In this document: in pieces, positions 8,352 to 18,384 of the stretch
How positions within the stretch are numbered: position 1 is the stretch's first letter
How the letters are laid out: the number at the start of each line of letters is the position of its first letter
Assembly (NCBI GenBank): GCA_029961105.1
Contig: JASBVO010000014.1
Span: 90,017-154,016, forward strand
DNA: 64,000 bases
Source: Micrococcus sp.
GTDB taxonomy: Bacteria; Actinomycetota; Actinomycetes; Actinomycetales; Micrococcaceae
Reading direction: 5' to 3'
Program-made: the position numbers and the translations under genes
Notes under the pieces: model-generated
What the model was told of the DNA's origin: nothing
Seen by the model: only the letters and a program-made list of their open reading frames with translations
Databases searched by the model: none

Positions 8352-9137
8352 TCAGCCTCCCGGGGCGCCAGGGCCGAGGAGGTCGGACCGGCGGTCGGCC
8401 AGGTACGGCGGCCCTCCCGCGACGTCGCGGACCTCCACCACGAGCAGGTCCTCGCCCGCCGCGGGCAGCGAGTCCGCGGCCCCGTCGGGACCGCAGATGA
8501 CGCTGAGCCCGGCATAGTCCAGGTCCCCCTCGCTGCCGCAGTAGTTGGCGTAGGCCACATGCACACCGTTCTCGTAGGCCCGCGCGGGGACCAGGGTTCG
8601 GGACACGATCTCGTAGCCGACCATGTTCGCCGTCGGGACCAGGACGATGTCCGCACCCCGGACCGCCGCCGCTCGTACGGACTCCGGGAATTCCACGTCA
8701 TAGCAGATGAGCAGGGCCACGCGATGCCCGCGGAAGTCCGCCACGGCGGGAGGCTGGTCCCCGGCGGCGAAGCGGGTACGGTCCAGGTCCTCGAACAGGT
8801 GCATCTTCCGGTGCCGGAGGACCGTCCTGCCGTCCGCGATGAGCTGGGCGGCGTTGTACACGGTCCCGTCGGCAGCGCGTTCCGGATAGCCGTAGGCCAC
8901 GGCGATCCCGGTCCGCGTGGTCAACCCGGCGATCCGCCGGGCGGTCGGGCCGTCGAACGGCTCGGCCAGCCGGTGGGTGTCCTGCGGCGTGATGTCGTAC
9001 CCGGTGGTGAACATCTCCGGGACCACCAGGACGTCGGCGTCCTGCCCTGCCGCCCGGCCCGCGGCGGAGCGGAGGCGGGCGAGGTTCTCCTCGCGGTCGA
9101 GGGGGTGTGGCCGGCACTGCCAGACGGCGATGCGCAC
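8352..9137 (-). CDS. davA: 5-aminovaleramide amidase (DavA-like, nitrilase superfamily)
   Basis: This 261-residue carbon-nitrogen hydrolase has the nitrilase triad visible as Glu41 (VVPEMFTTGY), Lys111 (HRKMHLF) and Cys145 (LLICYDVEFPE). From memory its sequence is close to Pseudomonas DavA, which hydrolyses 5-aminovaleramide to 5-aminovalerate and ammonia: both share the MRIA start, YGYPER, VPTANM and YANYCG stretches. The GTG start lies five bases after the davB stop, so the two genes form an operon. The neighbour makes the substrate, which strongly supports the call. A general omega-amidase role is the alternative. Confidence 0.88.
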   Translation of the reverse strand: MRIAVWQCRPHPLDREENLARLRSAAGRAAGQDADVLVVPEMFTTGYDITPQDTHRLAEPFDGPTARRIAGLTTRTGIAVAYGYPERAADGTVYNAAQLIADGRTVLRHRKMHLFEDLDRTRFAAGDQPPAVADFRGHRVALLICYDVEFPESVRAAAVRGADIVLVPTANMVGYEIVSRTLVPARAYENGVHVAYANYCGSEGDLDYAGLSVICGPDGAADSLPAAGEDLLVVEVRDVAGGPPYLADRRSDLLGPGAPGG

Positions 9138-9142
9138 GGGAC

Positions 9143-10825
9143 TCAGTCCGCCAGCGCGACGGGTGCGATCTCGTCGAAGAGATCGCCCGGTCCGGGATTG
9201 TCCACGGGACTGGAGCCGCCGAAGTAGTCCATGACACCCCACACGGCGTTGAGTGCGGTCTGCACCGCGCCCTCCGCCCAGGCCGGGGTGAAGGAGACGT
9301 CGTCTCCGGCCATGAAGATCCCCCGCTGGCTCTCCGGCAGGCCCCGCTGCATGAAGTGGGTGTACATCCGGTGGTTGTACCGGTAGTGCCCGGGCAGCGC
9401 CCCCTTGAAAGCGCCGAGGAAGAACGGGTCGTCCTCCCAGGACACCGTGACGGGTTCGCCGACGATGTGGCTGCGGATGTCCACGGCGGGGTAGATCTTC
9501 GCCAGGGAATTCAGGGCGAGGTCGACGCGGCGGTCCACCGCGTGCGGGAGCATCTTCAGCGAGTCCGACATCCACGAGTACGACAGGCAGATCGCGGCGG
9601 GCCGACCGGGGCCGTCGTCGAAGAGGTAGGTGCCCCGGGTCAGCCGGTCGGTGAGGGTCATGCTCATCTGATGCCGGCCGGTCTCCGGGTCCGTGCGCAG
9701 CCAGAACGGCTCGTCGACCATGACGAAGGTCTTCGTCGACTGCATGTACCGTGTCCGGTCCAGCGCCATCCACAGGTCGTGGGAGAACAGGCTCTCGTCG
9801 CAGTCCACTTCCGTGGTGAGCAGCCAGCTGTGGCAGGTGGCCACCACGGCGTGGTGCCGGCGCGTGGTCCCCCACCGGTCCCGGACGCAGAAGCGGCCCT
9901 CCTCGTCCCGGCCGATGGCCGAGGCTGCGGCCAACGTGGCCCCCTGGTGGAGCGAGGACAGCGTCGTCCCGCCGGGCCACGGGCTGCCGGGGCGAACGGG
10001 AAGCTCCCACAGTCCCCGGGGCAGCTGGTCGACGCCGCCCACGATGAGCCGCTGGTCCGTGTCGCAATTGGTGAGGACCACCCGCAGGATCTCCAGCATC
10101 GAGTTCGGGAAGTCGGAGTCCCACCCGCCCGTGCCGAAGCCCACGACGCCGAACAGCTCACGGTCACGGAACGACAGCGACCCGAAGGCGTTCGACCGGG
10201 CGATGAAGTCGTAGAACGTGCGGTCGTCCCAGTCCGCCACGATGGCGTCCCAGGCCTGCTTGAGCCGGGGGACGTCGCGCTCGCGGATGGCCTCCTGGAT
10301 CTCGCTGTACCCGATCTCCTCCAGCGCGGCGTCCCAGGCGTCCGAGATCCTGGTGAAGACCTCGGGCAGGTCGGCCAGCGTCTGCCCGTAGAAGGTCTGC
10401 CCGCCGATGTCGATGACGGTGCTGCCGGCGGCCGGCGTCAACGGGTTGGGGAACGGCCGGTGCCGCAGGCCCAGGAGCTCGGCGTAGTGGAAGAAGGTGC
10501 TGCCGGAACTGGGGAAGCGCATCCCGCCCAGCTCCGCCACGACACCGTGGGCGCCGTCGAAACGGTGTGTGCGCAGCCGGCCTCCGATCCTGGTCGGTTC
10601 GTAGATCACCGGCTTGAGGCCCAGGTTCATCAGCTCGTATGCGGCGACCATGCCCGACAGCCCCGCGCCGATGATCGCGACCTCGCGCCCGAGGACCGCT
10701 TCCGGCACGGCGCCGAGACCGCCGGGATGCTCCAGCCACTCGTCGTACGCGAACGGGAAGTCGGGCCCGAACATGGTGACCGGCCGTGGCGAGGTGTCCT
10801 TCTCGGACGGCGTGAAAATGCTCAC
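9143..10825 (-). CDS. davB: L-lysine 2-monooxygenase (DavB-like flavin amine oxidase)
   Basis: This 560-residue FAD enzyme of the amine oxidase family oxidatively decarboxylates L-lysine to 5-aminovaleramide, CO2 and water. An FAD-binding GAGLSG lies at 53-58 and the C-terminal FAD segment includes AGDDVSFTPAWAEGAVQT. Long stretches recall Pseudomonas DavB, for example FGPDFPFAYDEWLEHP, WDDRTFYDF, GFGTGGWDSDFPNSMLEI and the end DNPGPGDLF with a final ALAD. The related tryptophan 2-monooxygenase is less likely because the partner gene is DavA-like. The GTG at 10825 is the first gene of the davBA operon. Downstream 5-aminovalerate transaminase and dehydrogenase genes are not in the window. Confidence 0.9.
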   Translation of the reverse strand: MSIFTPSEKDTSPRPVTMFGPDFPFAYDEWLEHPGGLGAVPEAVLGREVAIIGAGLSGMVAAYELMNLGLKPVIYEPTRIGGRLRTHRFDGAHGVVAELGGMRFPSSGSTFFHYAELLGLRHRPFPNPLTPAAGSTVIDIGGQTFYGQTLADLPEVFTRISDAWDAALEEIGYSEIQEAIRERDVPRLKQAWDAIVADWDDRTFYDFIARSNAFGSLSFRDRELFGVVGFGTGGWDSDFPNSMLEILRVVLTNCDTDQRLIVGGVDQLPRGLWELPVRPGSPWPGGTTLSSLHQGATLAAASAIGRDEEGRFCVRDRWGTTRRHHAVVATCHSWLLTTEVDCDESLFSHDLWMALDRTRYMQSTKTFVMVDEPFWLRTDPETGRHQMSMTLTDRLTRGTYLFDDGPGRPAAICLSYSWMSDSLKMLPHAVDRRVDLALNSLAKIYPAVDIRSHIVGEPVTVSWEDDPFFLGAFKGALPGHYRYNHRMYTHFMQRGLPESQRGIFMAGDDVSFTPAWAEGAVQTALNAVWGVMDYFGGSSPVDNPGPGDLFDEIAPVALAD

Positions 10826-10908
10826 GTCAGGAGGCTATGACCTCGGCTGCCATCTATCCACCCCCGGCGGGATCCCGGGGTCCGGGCAGGCCCCGGCGGC
10901 CGACGGCG

Positions 10909-12783
10909 TCAGCTGGCCACGGGGTCGTCGAACTGGGTCCGGTACAGCTCGGCATACCGGCCTCCGGAGGCCAGCAGGTCCGCATGCGGCCCCTCCTCGA
11001 CGATGTGTCCGTCCTCGACGACCAGGATGCGGTCGGCCGAGCGGATGGTGGAGAGCCGGTGGGCGATCACGACGGCGGTGCGGTCCTGCAGCGCCTCGGC
11101 CAGCGCCGCCTGGACGGCCTTCTCCGACGTCGAGTCCAGGGCCGCCGTCGCCTCGTCCAGCAGCACGACGCGAGGGGAGGCGAGCAGCAGGCGGGCGATC
11201 GTCATGCGCTGGCGCTCACCACCGGAGAGCCGGTAGCCCCGCTCCCCCACCACGGTGTCGAGGCGGTCCGGCAGGGCCTCGACGACCTCGCGCAGCCGCG
11301 CCCGGTCGATGGCCTCCCACACCTCGGCCTCGGTGGCCTCCGGCCGGGCCAGCGTCAGGTTCCCGCGGATCGTGTCATGGAACAGGTGCCCGTCCTGGGT
11401 GACCATGCCCACCGTCTCCTTGAGGGAGACGAAGGTCGCGTCCCGCACGTCCAGGCCGTTGTAGCGGATCGAGCCGGAGTCGGCGTCGTAGAGCCGGGCC
11501 AGCAGCGAGGCGATCGTGGACTTGCCCGCACCGGAGGTGCCGACGAGGGCGTAGGTCTGCCCGGGGTGCACGGTGAAGGAGATCCCGTGCAGCACCTCGG
11601 CCCCTCCCCGGCGGTCCAGCACGGCCGCCTCCTCGAGCGAGGCCAGGGAGACCTGGTCGGCGCTGGGGTAGGAGAACCTGAGGTCCTTCACCTCGAGGGT
11701 GACCGGGCCGGCCGGGATGGCCTGCGCGTCGGGCTTCTGGCGGATCAGCGGCTGCAGGTCCAGCACCTCGAAGACCCGGTCGAAGGACACCAGCGCACCC
11801 ATGATCTCCACCCGGGCGCTGGCCAGGCCGGTCAGCGGGGCGTAGAGGCGGGTCAGCAGCAGGGCCAGGGTGACGACGTCCCCGGCGTTGAGCGTCCCGG
11901 CCACGGCCTGCAGCCCGCCGACGCCGTAGACGGCGGCCAGCGCCAGCGCGGAGACCAGGGTGAGGGCGGTCATGAACACGGACTGGCGCACGGAGATCCC
12001 CACACCGACCGCGCGGACCTTGTCGGCCCGGGAGGCGAACTCGGCAGACTCGCGGGCCGGATCGCCGAAGAGCTTGACGAGGGTGGCGCCGGCGGCGGAG
12101 AACCGCTCGGTCATCTGGTCGCCCATCGTCGCGTTGTACTGGGCCTGGCTGCGGCTGAGCTCGGCGATCTTGCCGCCCATGAAGCGCGCGGGGATCAGGA
12201 ACAGCGGCAGCAGCACCAGGGAGACCAGCGTGACCTGCCAGGACGTGGTCAGCATGACGACCAGGGTCAGCACCAGGGACACGACGTTCATCACCACGCC
12301 GGACAGGGTGCGGGAGATCGCCGTCTGGGCGCCGATGACGTCATTGTTGAGCCGGGAGACCAGGGCACCGGTGCGGGTGCGCATGAAGAAGGCGATCGGC
12401 ATGGTCTGCACGTGGTTGAACACCACCGTGCGCAGGTCGTAGATGATCCGCTCCCCCAGGTCCGAGGACAGCCACCGGGTCGCCACGCCGAGGATCGCGT
12501 CCAGCACGGCCACCAGCGCGATGAGCAGGGCCAGGCGGACGATGACCTGCGCGTTGCCGTCCCCGACGATCGCGTCCACCACGTCCCCGGCGAGGATGGG
12601 CGAGGCCACGCCCAGGAAGGCGCCGGCCACGGACAGGATGAGGTAGAACAGCAGCTTGCCCTTGTACCGGCGGACGAAGTCCAGGGTGCGCCGCACGGTG
12701 CCCGGCCGCAGGGACTTCCCGGCCTGGTCCGCGCCCCGGCTCATCCGGTACATGGTCATCCAGGCGGCCCGTTCCATGCTCAT
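10909..12783 (-). CDS. ABC exporter, fused permease-ATPase (type IV half-transporter)
   Basis: This 624-residue protein has six membrane helices in residues 40-330 and a C-terminal nucleotide-binding domain: Walker A VGTSGAGKST (414-423), signature LSGGERQ (519-525), Walker B with catalytic Glu in LLDEATAALD (541-550) and the switch His in VIAHRLSTI. All ATPase residues are intact. It would work as a homodimer, or with a partner elsewhere, exporting a lipid, drug or peptide; the substrate cannot be inferred. It overlaps the upstream DUF6457-like gene by four bases, so translation is coupled. Confidence 0.92.
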   Translation of the reverse strand: MSMERAAWMTMYRMSRGADQAGKSLRPGTVRRTLDFVRRYKGKLLFYLILSVAGAFLGVASPILAGDVVDAIVGDGNAQVIVRLALLIALVAVLDAILGVATRWLSSDLGERIIYDLRTVVFNHVQTMPIAFFMRTRTGALVSRLNNDVIGAQTAISRTLSGVVMNVVSLVLTLVVMLTTSWQVTLVSLVLLPLFLIPARFMGGKIAELSRSQAQYNATMGDQMTERFSAAGATLVKLFGDPARESAEFASRADKVRAVGVGISVRQSVFMTALTLVSALALAAVYGVGGLQAVAGTLNAGDVVTLALLLTRLYAPLTGLASARVEIMGALVSFDRVFEVLDLQPLIRQKPDAQAIPAGPVTLEVKDLRFSYPSADQVSLASLEEAAVLDRRGGAEVLHGISFTVHPGQTYALVGTSGAGKSTIASLLARLYDADSGSIRYNGLDVRDATFVSLKETVGMVTQDGHLFHDTIRGNLTLARPEATEAEVWEAIDRARLREVVEALPDRLDTVVGERGYRLSGGERQRMTIARLLLASPRVVLLDEATAALDSTSEKAVQAALAEALQDRTAVVIAHRLSTIRSADRILVVEDGHIVEEGPHADLLASGGRYAELYRTQFDDPVAS

Positions 12784-13157
12784 GGCCGGGCCCCCTTCCC
12801 TTCGGCCGCCCCAGCGGCCGCGGCGGGGCCGGGACTCGCGGGAGATCCGGACCCTCCGGTGACCTCCGCCGCCAGCAGCCGTTCGATGGCGCGCAGTGAG
12901 GCGGCATGGGCGCGGTCGAACGGGGCCTGCCCCGTCCCCTCGGCCAGCCCCGCTGCGTAGCCGGCGATGAACGCTGTCGCCGCGGCGTCGTCGTCCTGCC
13001 CCGAGGCCGCCGCGGCGAGCCGCGCGGTCCGGGCCAGCCGGGCGACGTCCGGGCGGGTGCCGTCGATCTCCAGGGCGGCCATCAGCCGGTGGGGCCAGCC
13101 GGCGGGGTCCTGCGGGACCGGGCTCTGCGGGGAGGGGGCGGGTATGTTCTGGGGCAC
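12780..13157 (-). CDS. DUF6457-like small protein
   Basis: A 125-residue soluble protein with a helical core (about 20-95): WPHRLMAALEID followed by DVARLARTARLAAAAS and FIAGYAAGLAEG, the pattern of the DUF6457 family often found near molybdopterin or transport genes. The C-terminal 30 residues are alanine/glycine-rich. The GTG at 13157 is six bases after a TAGACT hexamer, which suggests a leaderless transcript. The stop overlaps the ABC exporter start. Function is unknown, and the family assignment is from memory of the pattern. Confidence 0.65.
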   Translation of the reverse strand: MPQNIPAPSPQSPVPQDPAGWPHRLMAALEIDGTRPDVARLARTARLAAAASGQDDDAAATAFIAGYAAGLAEGTGQAPFDRAHAASLRAIERLLAAEVTGGSGSPASPGPAAAAGAAEGKGARP

Positions 13158-13163
13158 CGCACC

Positions 13164-13169
13164 AGTCTA
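13164..13169 (-). promoter_or_regulatory. Leaderless-type -10 for the DUF6457/ABC operon
   Basis: TAGACT lies six bases before the GTG at 13157 on the minus strand. No ribosome-binding sequence precedes the start. Confidence 0.45.
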
Positions 13170-13197
13170 GGTCGGCGGTCGGATCCGGCGGCCGGGC

Positions 13198-13692
13198 TCA
13201 GGCGACGGCGGCCAGGAAGTCCGTCCACTGCTCGGCCGGGCGCTCCAGCTCCCGGATCCGCCATTGCGGTCCCCGAGGGCGGGCGGGCGTGACCCGCAGG
13301 GTCCATCCCATCTGCGCCAGCGTGCGGTCGCCCTTGGCGTTGTTGCAGCTCAGGCAGCACGCCACCAGGTTCTCCCAGGTGTCCTCGCCGCCGCGGGACC
13401 GCGGGTGGATGTGGTCCACCGTCGTGGCGGAACGCCCGCAGTATCCGCACTGGTGCCCGTCCCGCCGCAGGACCCCGCGCCGGGAGACCGCGGCGGTGTC
13501 CGCATGCGGAATCCGGATATAGCGGTTCAGCAGGATCACGGCCGGGCGCATCACCGTGCAGGTCGGCCCGACAACGGGGTCGCCGCCGTCGGCGAGCACG
13601 CTCGCCTTCCCGGTTCCCACCAGCAGGATGGCACGGCGGTAGCTGACGACGGACAGCGGCTCGTAGCCGGCGTTCAGGACCAGAGTGCGCAT
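13198..13692 (-). CDS. HNH endonuclease domain protein
   Basis: This 164-residue protein begins MRTLVLNAGYEPLSVVSYRRAI, the typical start of a widespread actinobacterial HNH family. It contains an HNH fold at about 75-125: CGYC (82-85), DHIHPRSRGG (His94/His96), ENLVACC and CNNAKGD (Asn117). The paired cysteines form a structural zinc site. Such nucleases can cleave or nick DNA, but the physiological role of this stand-alone family is unknown to me. ATG 13692 has GAGG eight bases upstream; an upstream in-frame start would add 65 non-conserved residues. A TATCCT hexamer (13804-13799) may be its -10, about 100 bases upstream. Confidence 0.88.
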   Translation of the reverse strand: MRTLVLNAGYEPLSVVSYRRAILLVGTGKASVLADGGDPVVGPTCTVMRPAVILLNRYIRIPHADTAAVSRRGVLRRDGHQCGYCGRSATTVDHIHPRSRGGEDTWENLVACCLSCNNAKGDRTLAQMGWTLRVTPARPRGPQWRIRELERPAEQWTDFLAAVA

Positions 13693-13978
13693 GGGACGTA
13701 CCTCGCGGCTCGTGGGTGCCGCGGGCGCCGGACCGCCTGCCGGGTAACGACCCGGCGATCCGGCGTCTGCGGGGTGCATCGGGTTGACGATCAGGTTCAG
13801 GATACGCGCCGCGCCGCCAGGCGTGTGACCACGGCACCCGGCATCGGGCGTGTCCGCGGGACTGTTCACGGTCCCTTCACGCCGCATTCATGCCGGCGCG
13901 CTCACCGGCGCACGCATCGACGCCGGCACAGGCAGGCCAGCGCCGGCAGGCGGCCGCCGCGCGGCGGCACAGACGACA

Positions 13979-14008
13979 GAGGGCCCCTCCGTGTCCGGAG
14001 AGGCCCTC
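13979..14008 (-). terminator. Terminator of the NlpC/P60 gene
   Basis: GAGGGCCCCTCCG pairs with CGGAGAGGCCCTC with one mismatch around a four-base loop, about 45 bases past the stop of the peptidase gene. The remaining sequence between 13693 and 14053 is GC-rich, contains a GCCGCCGCGCGGCGGC palindrome near 13953, and shows no gene. Confidence 0.65.
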
Positions 14009-14053
14009 GTAGCAGTCATCACACGGCCGCTGGCCGTGAGAGGTGGTCGGTGG

Positions 14054-14935
14054 TCAGCCGACGTAGGTGTAGTAGCCGTACAGCGGGTTGCGGGTCACCG
14101 GGTGCTGGAAGGTGCCCACGGACGGGTTCTGGGCGCCGATCATCTGGCCGTTGCCGACGTAGATACCCACGTGGCCGCCGCCGTTCTGGAACACCAGGTC
14201 GCCCGGCTTCGGGTTGGAGGTCGGCACGAACAGGCCGGAACCGCGGATCGCGGACGTGGAGGACGGGATGCTGATCCCGGCCTGGCGGTAGGCCCAGGAC
14301 ACGAAGCCGGAACAGTCCCAGCCGGAAGCGGTCTTGCCACCGTAGACATAGGGCACGCCCACGCCGGAGTAGGCGGCACCCACCACTCCGCTGAGGCCTG
14401 CCGTCTGCGCGGCCTTCTTCGGCGCGGGCTGGGCGGCGGGCTTCGGCGCGGCCTGGGTGGTGGTGGCGCGCTGCGTGGACTGCTGGGCCTGCGAGGCGCG
14501 CTGGGTCGAACGCTCGGCCTGGGCCGGACGCTCGGTCCCGGCAGAACGGGTGGTGGTCTCGGCGCCGGCCGGCTGAGCGGCGGAGGCCTCGACGACGGGC
14601 TCCGGCTCGGGCTCCGGAGCGGGCTTGGCGGCGACCGTAGCCCGGTCCAGGTCCACCTCGACGTCCTTGGCGGCGGTCACGTTGACGGCGGCCACGGAGG
14701 CTGCACGCTCGATGTCCAGGGCCGGGGCCGGGATGGTGGTGGTCGCCCGGACGGCCGGGGCGGCGCCCTGCGCCGGCATGCCGATGGTCAGGACCAGGCC
14801 CGAGGCTGCCGCGACGACGGCCGCCTGGCGGCCGACGGTGCCGGCGTTGGAGGAAACGGCCTTCGAGATGGCCTCGAGCGGGTTGTGGTTGACCGGGGTG
14901 GCGCGGTGGCGTGCAACGGAGTTGCGCTTCGACAC
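14054..14935 (-). CDS. Secreted NlpC/P60 peptidoglycan endopeptidase
   Basis: This 293-residue protein has a signal-type hydrophobic segment (about 36-58), an alanine/proline/glutamine-rich spacer (60-180) and a C-terminal NlpC/P60 domain (about 182-293). The catalytic Cys is in GWDCSGFVSW (Cys208) and the His in GGGHVGIYVG (His255). The family cuts D-Glu to diamino acid links in peptidoglycan. The GTG at 14935 has GAGAGG about eight bases upstream. Upstream in-frame ATGs would add about 50 residues without a signal. The gene is alone, with a 365-base gap before ideR. Confidence 0.9.
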   Translation of the reverse strand: MSKRNSVARHRATPVNHNPLEAISKAVSSNAGTVGRQAAVVAAASGLVLTIGMPAQGAAPAVRATTTIPAPALDIERAASVAAVNVTAAKDVEVDLDRATVAAKPAPEPEPEPVVEASAAQPAGAETTTRSAGTERPAQAERSTQRASQAQQSTQRATTTQAAPKPAAQPAPKKAAQTAGLSGVVGAAYSGVGVPYVYGGKTASGWDCSGFVSWAYRQAGISIPSSTSAIRGSGLFVPTSNPKPGDLVFQNGGGHVGIYVGNGQMIGAQNPSVGTFQHPVTRNPLYGYYTYVG

Positions 14936-15078
14936 GGTTGGACCTCTCTCACGTGCCTCCGGGCATAGCCCGCCCCCGCCATGAACGATGACTGCTGAAA
15001 GGGCACCGGGCTGCGGGGGGATGGGCAAGACACCGGCAGGCTCTTCTCTGCGATACCGTTCGAAGCGCCGGGCTCCAA

Positions 15079-15105
15079 GGTATATCAAACGTTTATAAAT
15101 GTCAC
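15079..15105 (-). promoter_or_regulatory. Possible promoter of the NlpC/P60 gene in an AT-rich island
   Basis: In an otherwise GC-rich gap (14936-15300) the stretch 15079-15105 is AT-rich. On the minus strand it reads TGTGAC, 15-16 bases, then TATACC, followed by a leader of about 140 bases to the GTG. It looks like a sigma70-type promoter with non-ideal boxes. I see nothing else definite in the 365-base gap. Confidence 0.35.
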
Positions 15106-15300
15106 ACTGAGGTCACGACGAGCTGTGGACAACTTCGGACGATGACCGCTTGGCCCCGAAAATGCCCTCGTCATGCGCGGGCAGGCCACAGGGAAAGGTG
15201 ACGAAGTGATTTCCCTCACGGTTGCTGACGCCGTTCTGCGTGACTATGCCGTGACCTATGCCGCCTCACGGCCGTTCGTGCCGATCAGCAGACGCTTCGG

Positions 15301-16008
15301 TCAGCCGGCGCTGCGCTCGACGCGGATGTGCGCGGCGGCGTCCTCGGAGACCTCGAGGGCGACGCCGCCCTGGGTGGCGTCCGCAGCACGCACCGTGACA
15401 TAGCCCTCGTGCGGGGCGATCTCGATGTCCTGCCCGGGACGGACCCCGGCCAGCGCGAGCTCGGAGAGCAGTTCGGGGTCGGTCTGGATGGCCTCCGTGA
15501 GCCGGACCACCGTGTAGCGGCCCGGGCTTCCGGCCGCCACCGAGAGCGCCACTCCCCGCTCCAGCGTCGAGTTGCTGCCGCTCAGCGGCGCGTGGAGCTC
15601 GTCGAGCCCGGGGATGGGGTTGCCGTACGGGGAGTCGACGGGATGGCCCAGCAGGTCCAGCAGGCGCAACTCGACCTTCTCGCTCATCACGTGCTCCCAG
15701 CGGCACGCCTCCTCGTGGACATAGGCCCAGTCCAGCCCGATGACATCGGACAGCAGCCGCTCGGCCAGGCGGTGCTTGCGCATCACCTGCACGGCCTTGG
15801 CCCGGCCCCTGTCCGTGAGTTCGAGGTGCCGATCGGTGCTGACGTGCACCAGACCGTCCCGTTCCATCCGGGCCACGGTCTGCGAGACGGTCGGCCCGGA
15901 GTGCTCGAGGCGTTCGGCGATGCGCGCACGCAGGGGCACGATCCCCTCCTCCTCGAGCTCGAGGATGGTCCGAAGGTACATCTCGGTGGTGTCGATCAGA
16001 TCCGTCAC
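15301..16008 (-). CDS. ideR: Iron-dependent repressor IdeR/DtxR
   Basis: This 235-residue protein matches the IdeR architecture: winged HTH (1-70, with MTDLIDTTEMYLRTILELEE and GPTVSQTVARMERDGL), dimerisation and metal-binding domain (70-140) and an SH3-like domain (150-235). Metal ligands are in register with Mycobacterium IdeR: Met10, Cys102, Glu105, His106 and His79. With Fe2+ it represses iron uptake and siderophore genes. The start is GTG 16008 with AGGA upstream. Divergent from serC. MntR-like specificity is less likely because of the third domain and Cys102. Confidence 0.93.
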   Translation of the reverse strand: MTDLIDTTEMYLRTILELEEEGIVPLRARIAERLEHSGPTVSQTVARMERDGLVHVSTDRHLELTDRGRAKAVQVMRKHRLAERLLSDVIGLDWAYVHEEACRWEHVMSEKVELRLLDLLGHPVDSPYGNPIPGLDELHAPLSGSNSTLERGVALSVAAGSPGRYTVVRLTEAIQTDPELLSELALAGVRPGQDIEIAPHEGYVTVRAADATQGGVALEVSEDAAAHIRVERSAG

Positions 16009-17440
<1,432 letters not shown>

Positions 17441-17481
17441 GACGGAACGCCTGCACGCAGGTCAACCGGCCGGCACGACGA

Positions 17482-17511
17482 CGGCGGGGCACCCACCCGG
17501 GTGCCCCGCCG
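17482..17511. terminator. Bidirectional terminator between serC and DUF3027
   Basis: CGGCGGGGCACCC pairs perfectly with GGGTGCCCCGCCG (13 bp) around an ACCC loop, followed by TTCTCGT on the plus strand. It lies between two convergent genes. Confidence 0.88.
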
Positions 17512-17564
17512 TTCTCGTCCGGTCACCGGGGTCCGTCAGGATCGACGCCCCGAAGTCCCCCAGG

Positions 17565-18377
17565 TCACCAGGGCCGCTCCTCGCTCCCGGCCTGGGCGTC
17601 GGCCTCATCGCCGGCGTCAGGATCGGCGGCGTCAGTTCCGGCGTCTGCGTCGGCCGCATCGGTCTCCTCGTCCGTCAGGTCCGCCGCGGCCTGACGGTCC
17701 GTGCGGTCCTGGGCGGTTCCGTCATCCTGGGCCTCAGCCTGGGCCTCGGCGTGCTCCGGACCCGGGCCTGGGCCCTGGCCGGCCTCGCCGCGGGCGCGGG
17801 CCACGGCCTTCTCCGGGTCCTCTCCGGCCGCGATGGCGTCCAGGCGGACCTTCTCCTCCTGGCTGACCCGCTCGGACCACGGCACCCAGTCGGGGGCCAG
17901 GATCGCGTCCTTGCCGGGCAGGAGGCCGACCTCGCACACGGTGATGACCTTGCTGCGCGGCGCGCGGGCCAGGGTGGCGAACCACTCCCAGCCGCCGTAT
18001 CCGGGCAGCATGGCGGAGAACCGGTGGGTGACGAGCCGGTCGTCGTCTGCCACGACGCCCGCATGCGGTCCGACCTGTCCGTCCTCGGCAAGTCCGGTCT
18101 CCGCGGTCAAGGCGGCCCGGGCCTCGTCGACGGCGGCGGCCAGCAGTTCGTCGAGCTTCGGGGCGCGGCGCCGGGGCGCGCGGGTCGGCTTCGGCGGGAT
18201 CCGCACGGTGCCCGTGGCGGTCTGCACGGTCCCTGGCGTGCCGGACGTGCCCTCCGCCGTCCCCGTTCCGGTGGCCCCGGCGGTCTCGTTGAGGGTGGTC
18301 TCGTTGACGGCGGTCCCGTCCAGGGCGGTCCCGCTCCCAGCGGTCCCTGCCTCGACCTCTGCCGTTCGCGGGGTCAC
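17565..18377 (-). CDS. DUF3027 protein
   Basis: The 270-residue protein has an alanine/threonine-rich, disordered N-terminus (about 1-65), a conserved core (about 70-195: KLDELLAAAVDEARAAL, HRFSAMLPGYGGWEWFATLA, APDWVPWSERV) characteristic of actinobacterial DUF3027, and an acidic, alanine-rich tail. I start it at GTG 18377, seven bases after the cold-shock stop, with GAGG at the right distance. The core is conserved in actinobacteria and consistently follows a cold-shock gene; its function is unknown. Confidence 0.82.
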   Translation of the reverse strand: MTPRTAEVEAGTAGSGTALDGTAVNETTLNETAGATGTGTAEGTSGTPGTVQTATGTVRIPPKPTRAPRRRAPKLDELLAAAVDEARAALTAETGLAEDGQVGPHAGVVADDDRLVTHRFSAMLPGYGGWEWFATLARAPRSKVITVCEVGLLPGKDAILAPDWVPWSERVSQEEKVRLDAIAAGEDPEKAVARARGEAGQGPGPGPEHAEAQAEAQDDGTAQDRTDRQAAADLTDEETDAADADAGTDAADPDAGDEADAQAGSEERPW

Positions 18378-18384
18378 CGCTGCC

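Noticed and set aside
14936..15300. Possible c-di-AMP riboswitch upstream of the NlpC/P60 gene
   Set aside because: Such riboswitches often precede NlpC/P60 and Rpf genes in actinobacteria, but I could not find the conserved GA-rich internal motifs or the pseudo-symmetric helices; a covariance-model search would decide.
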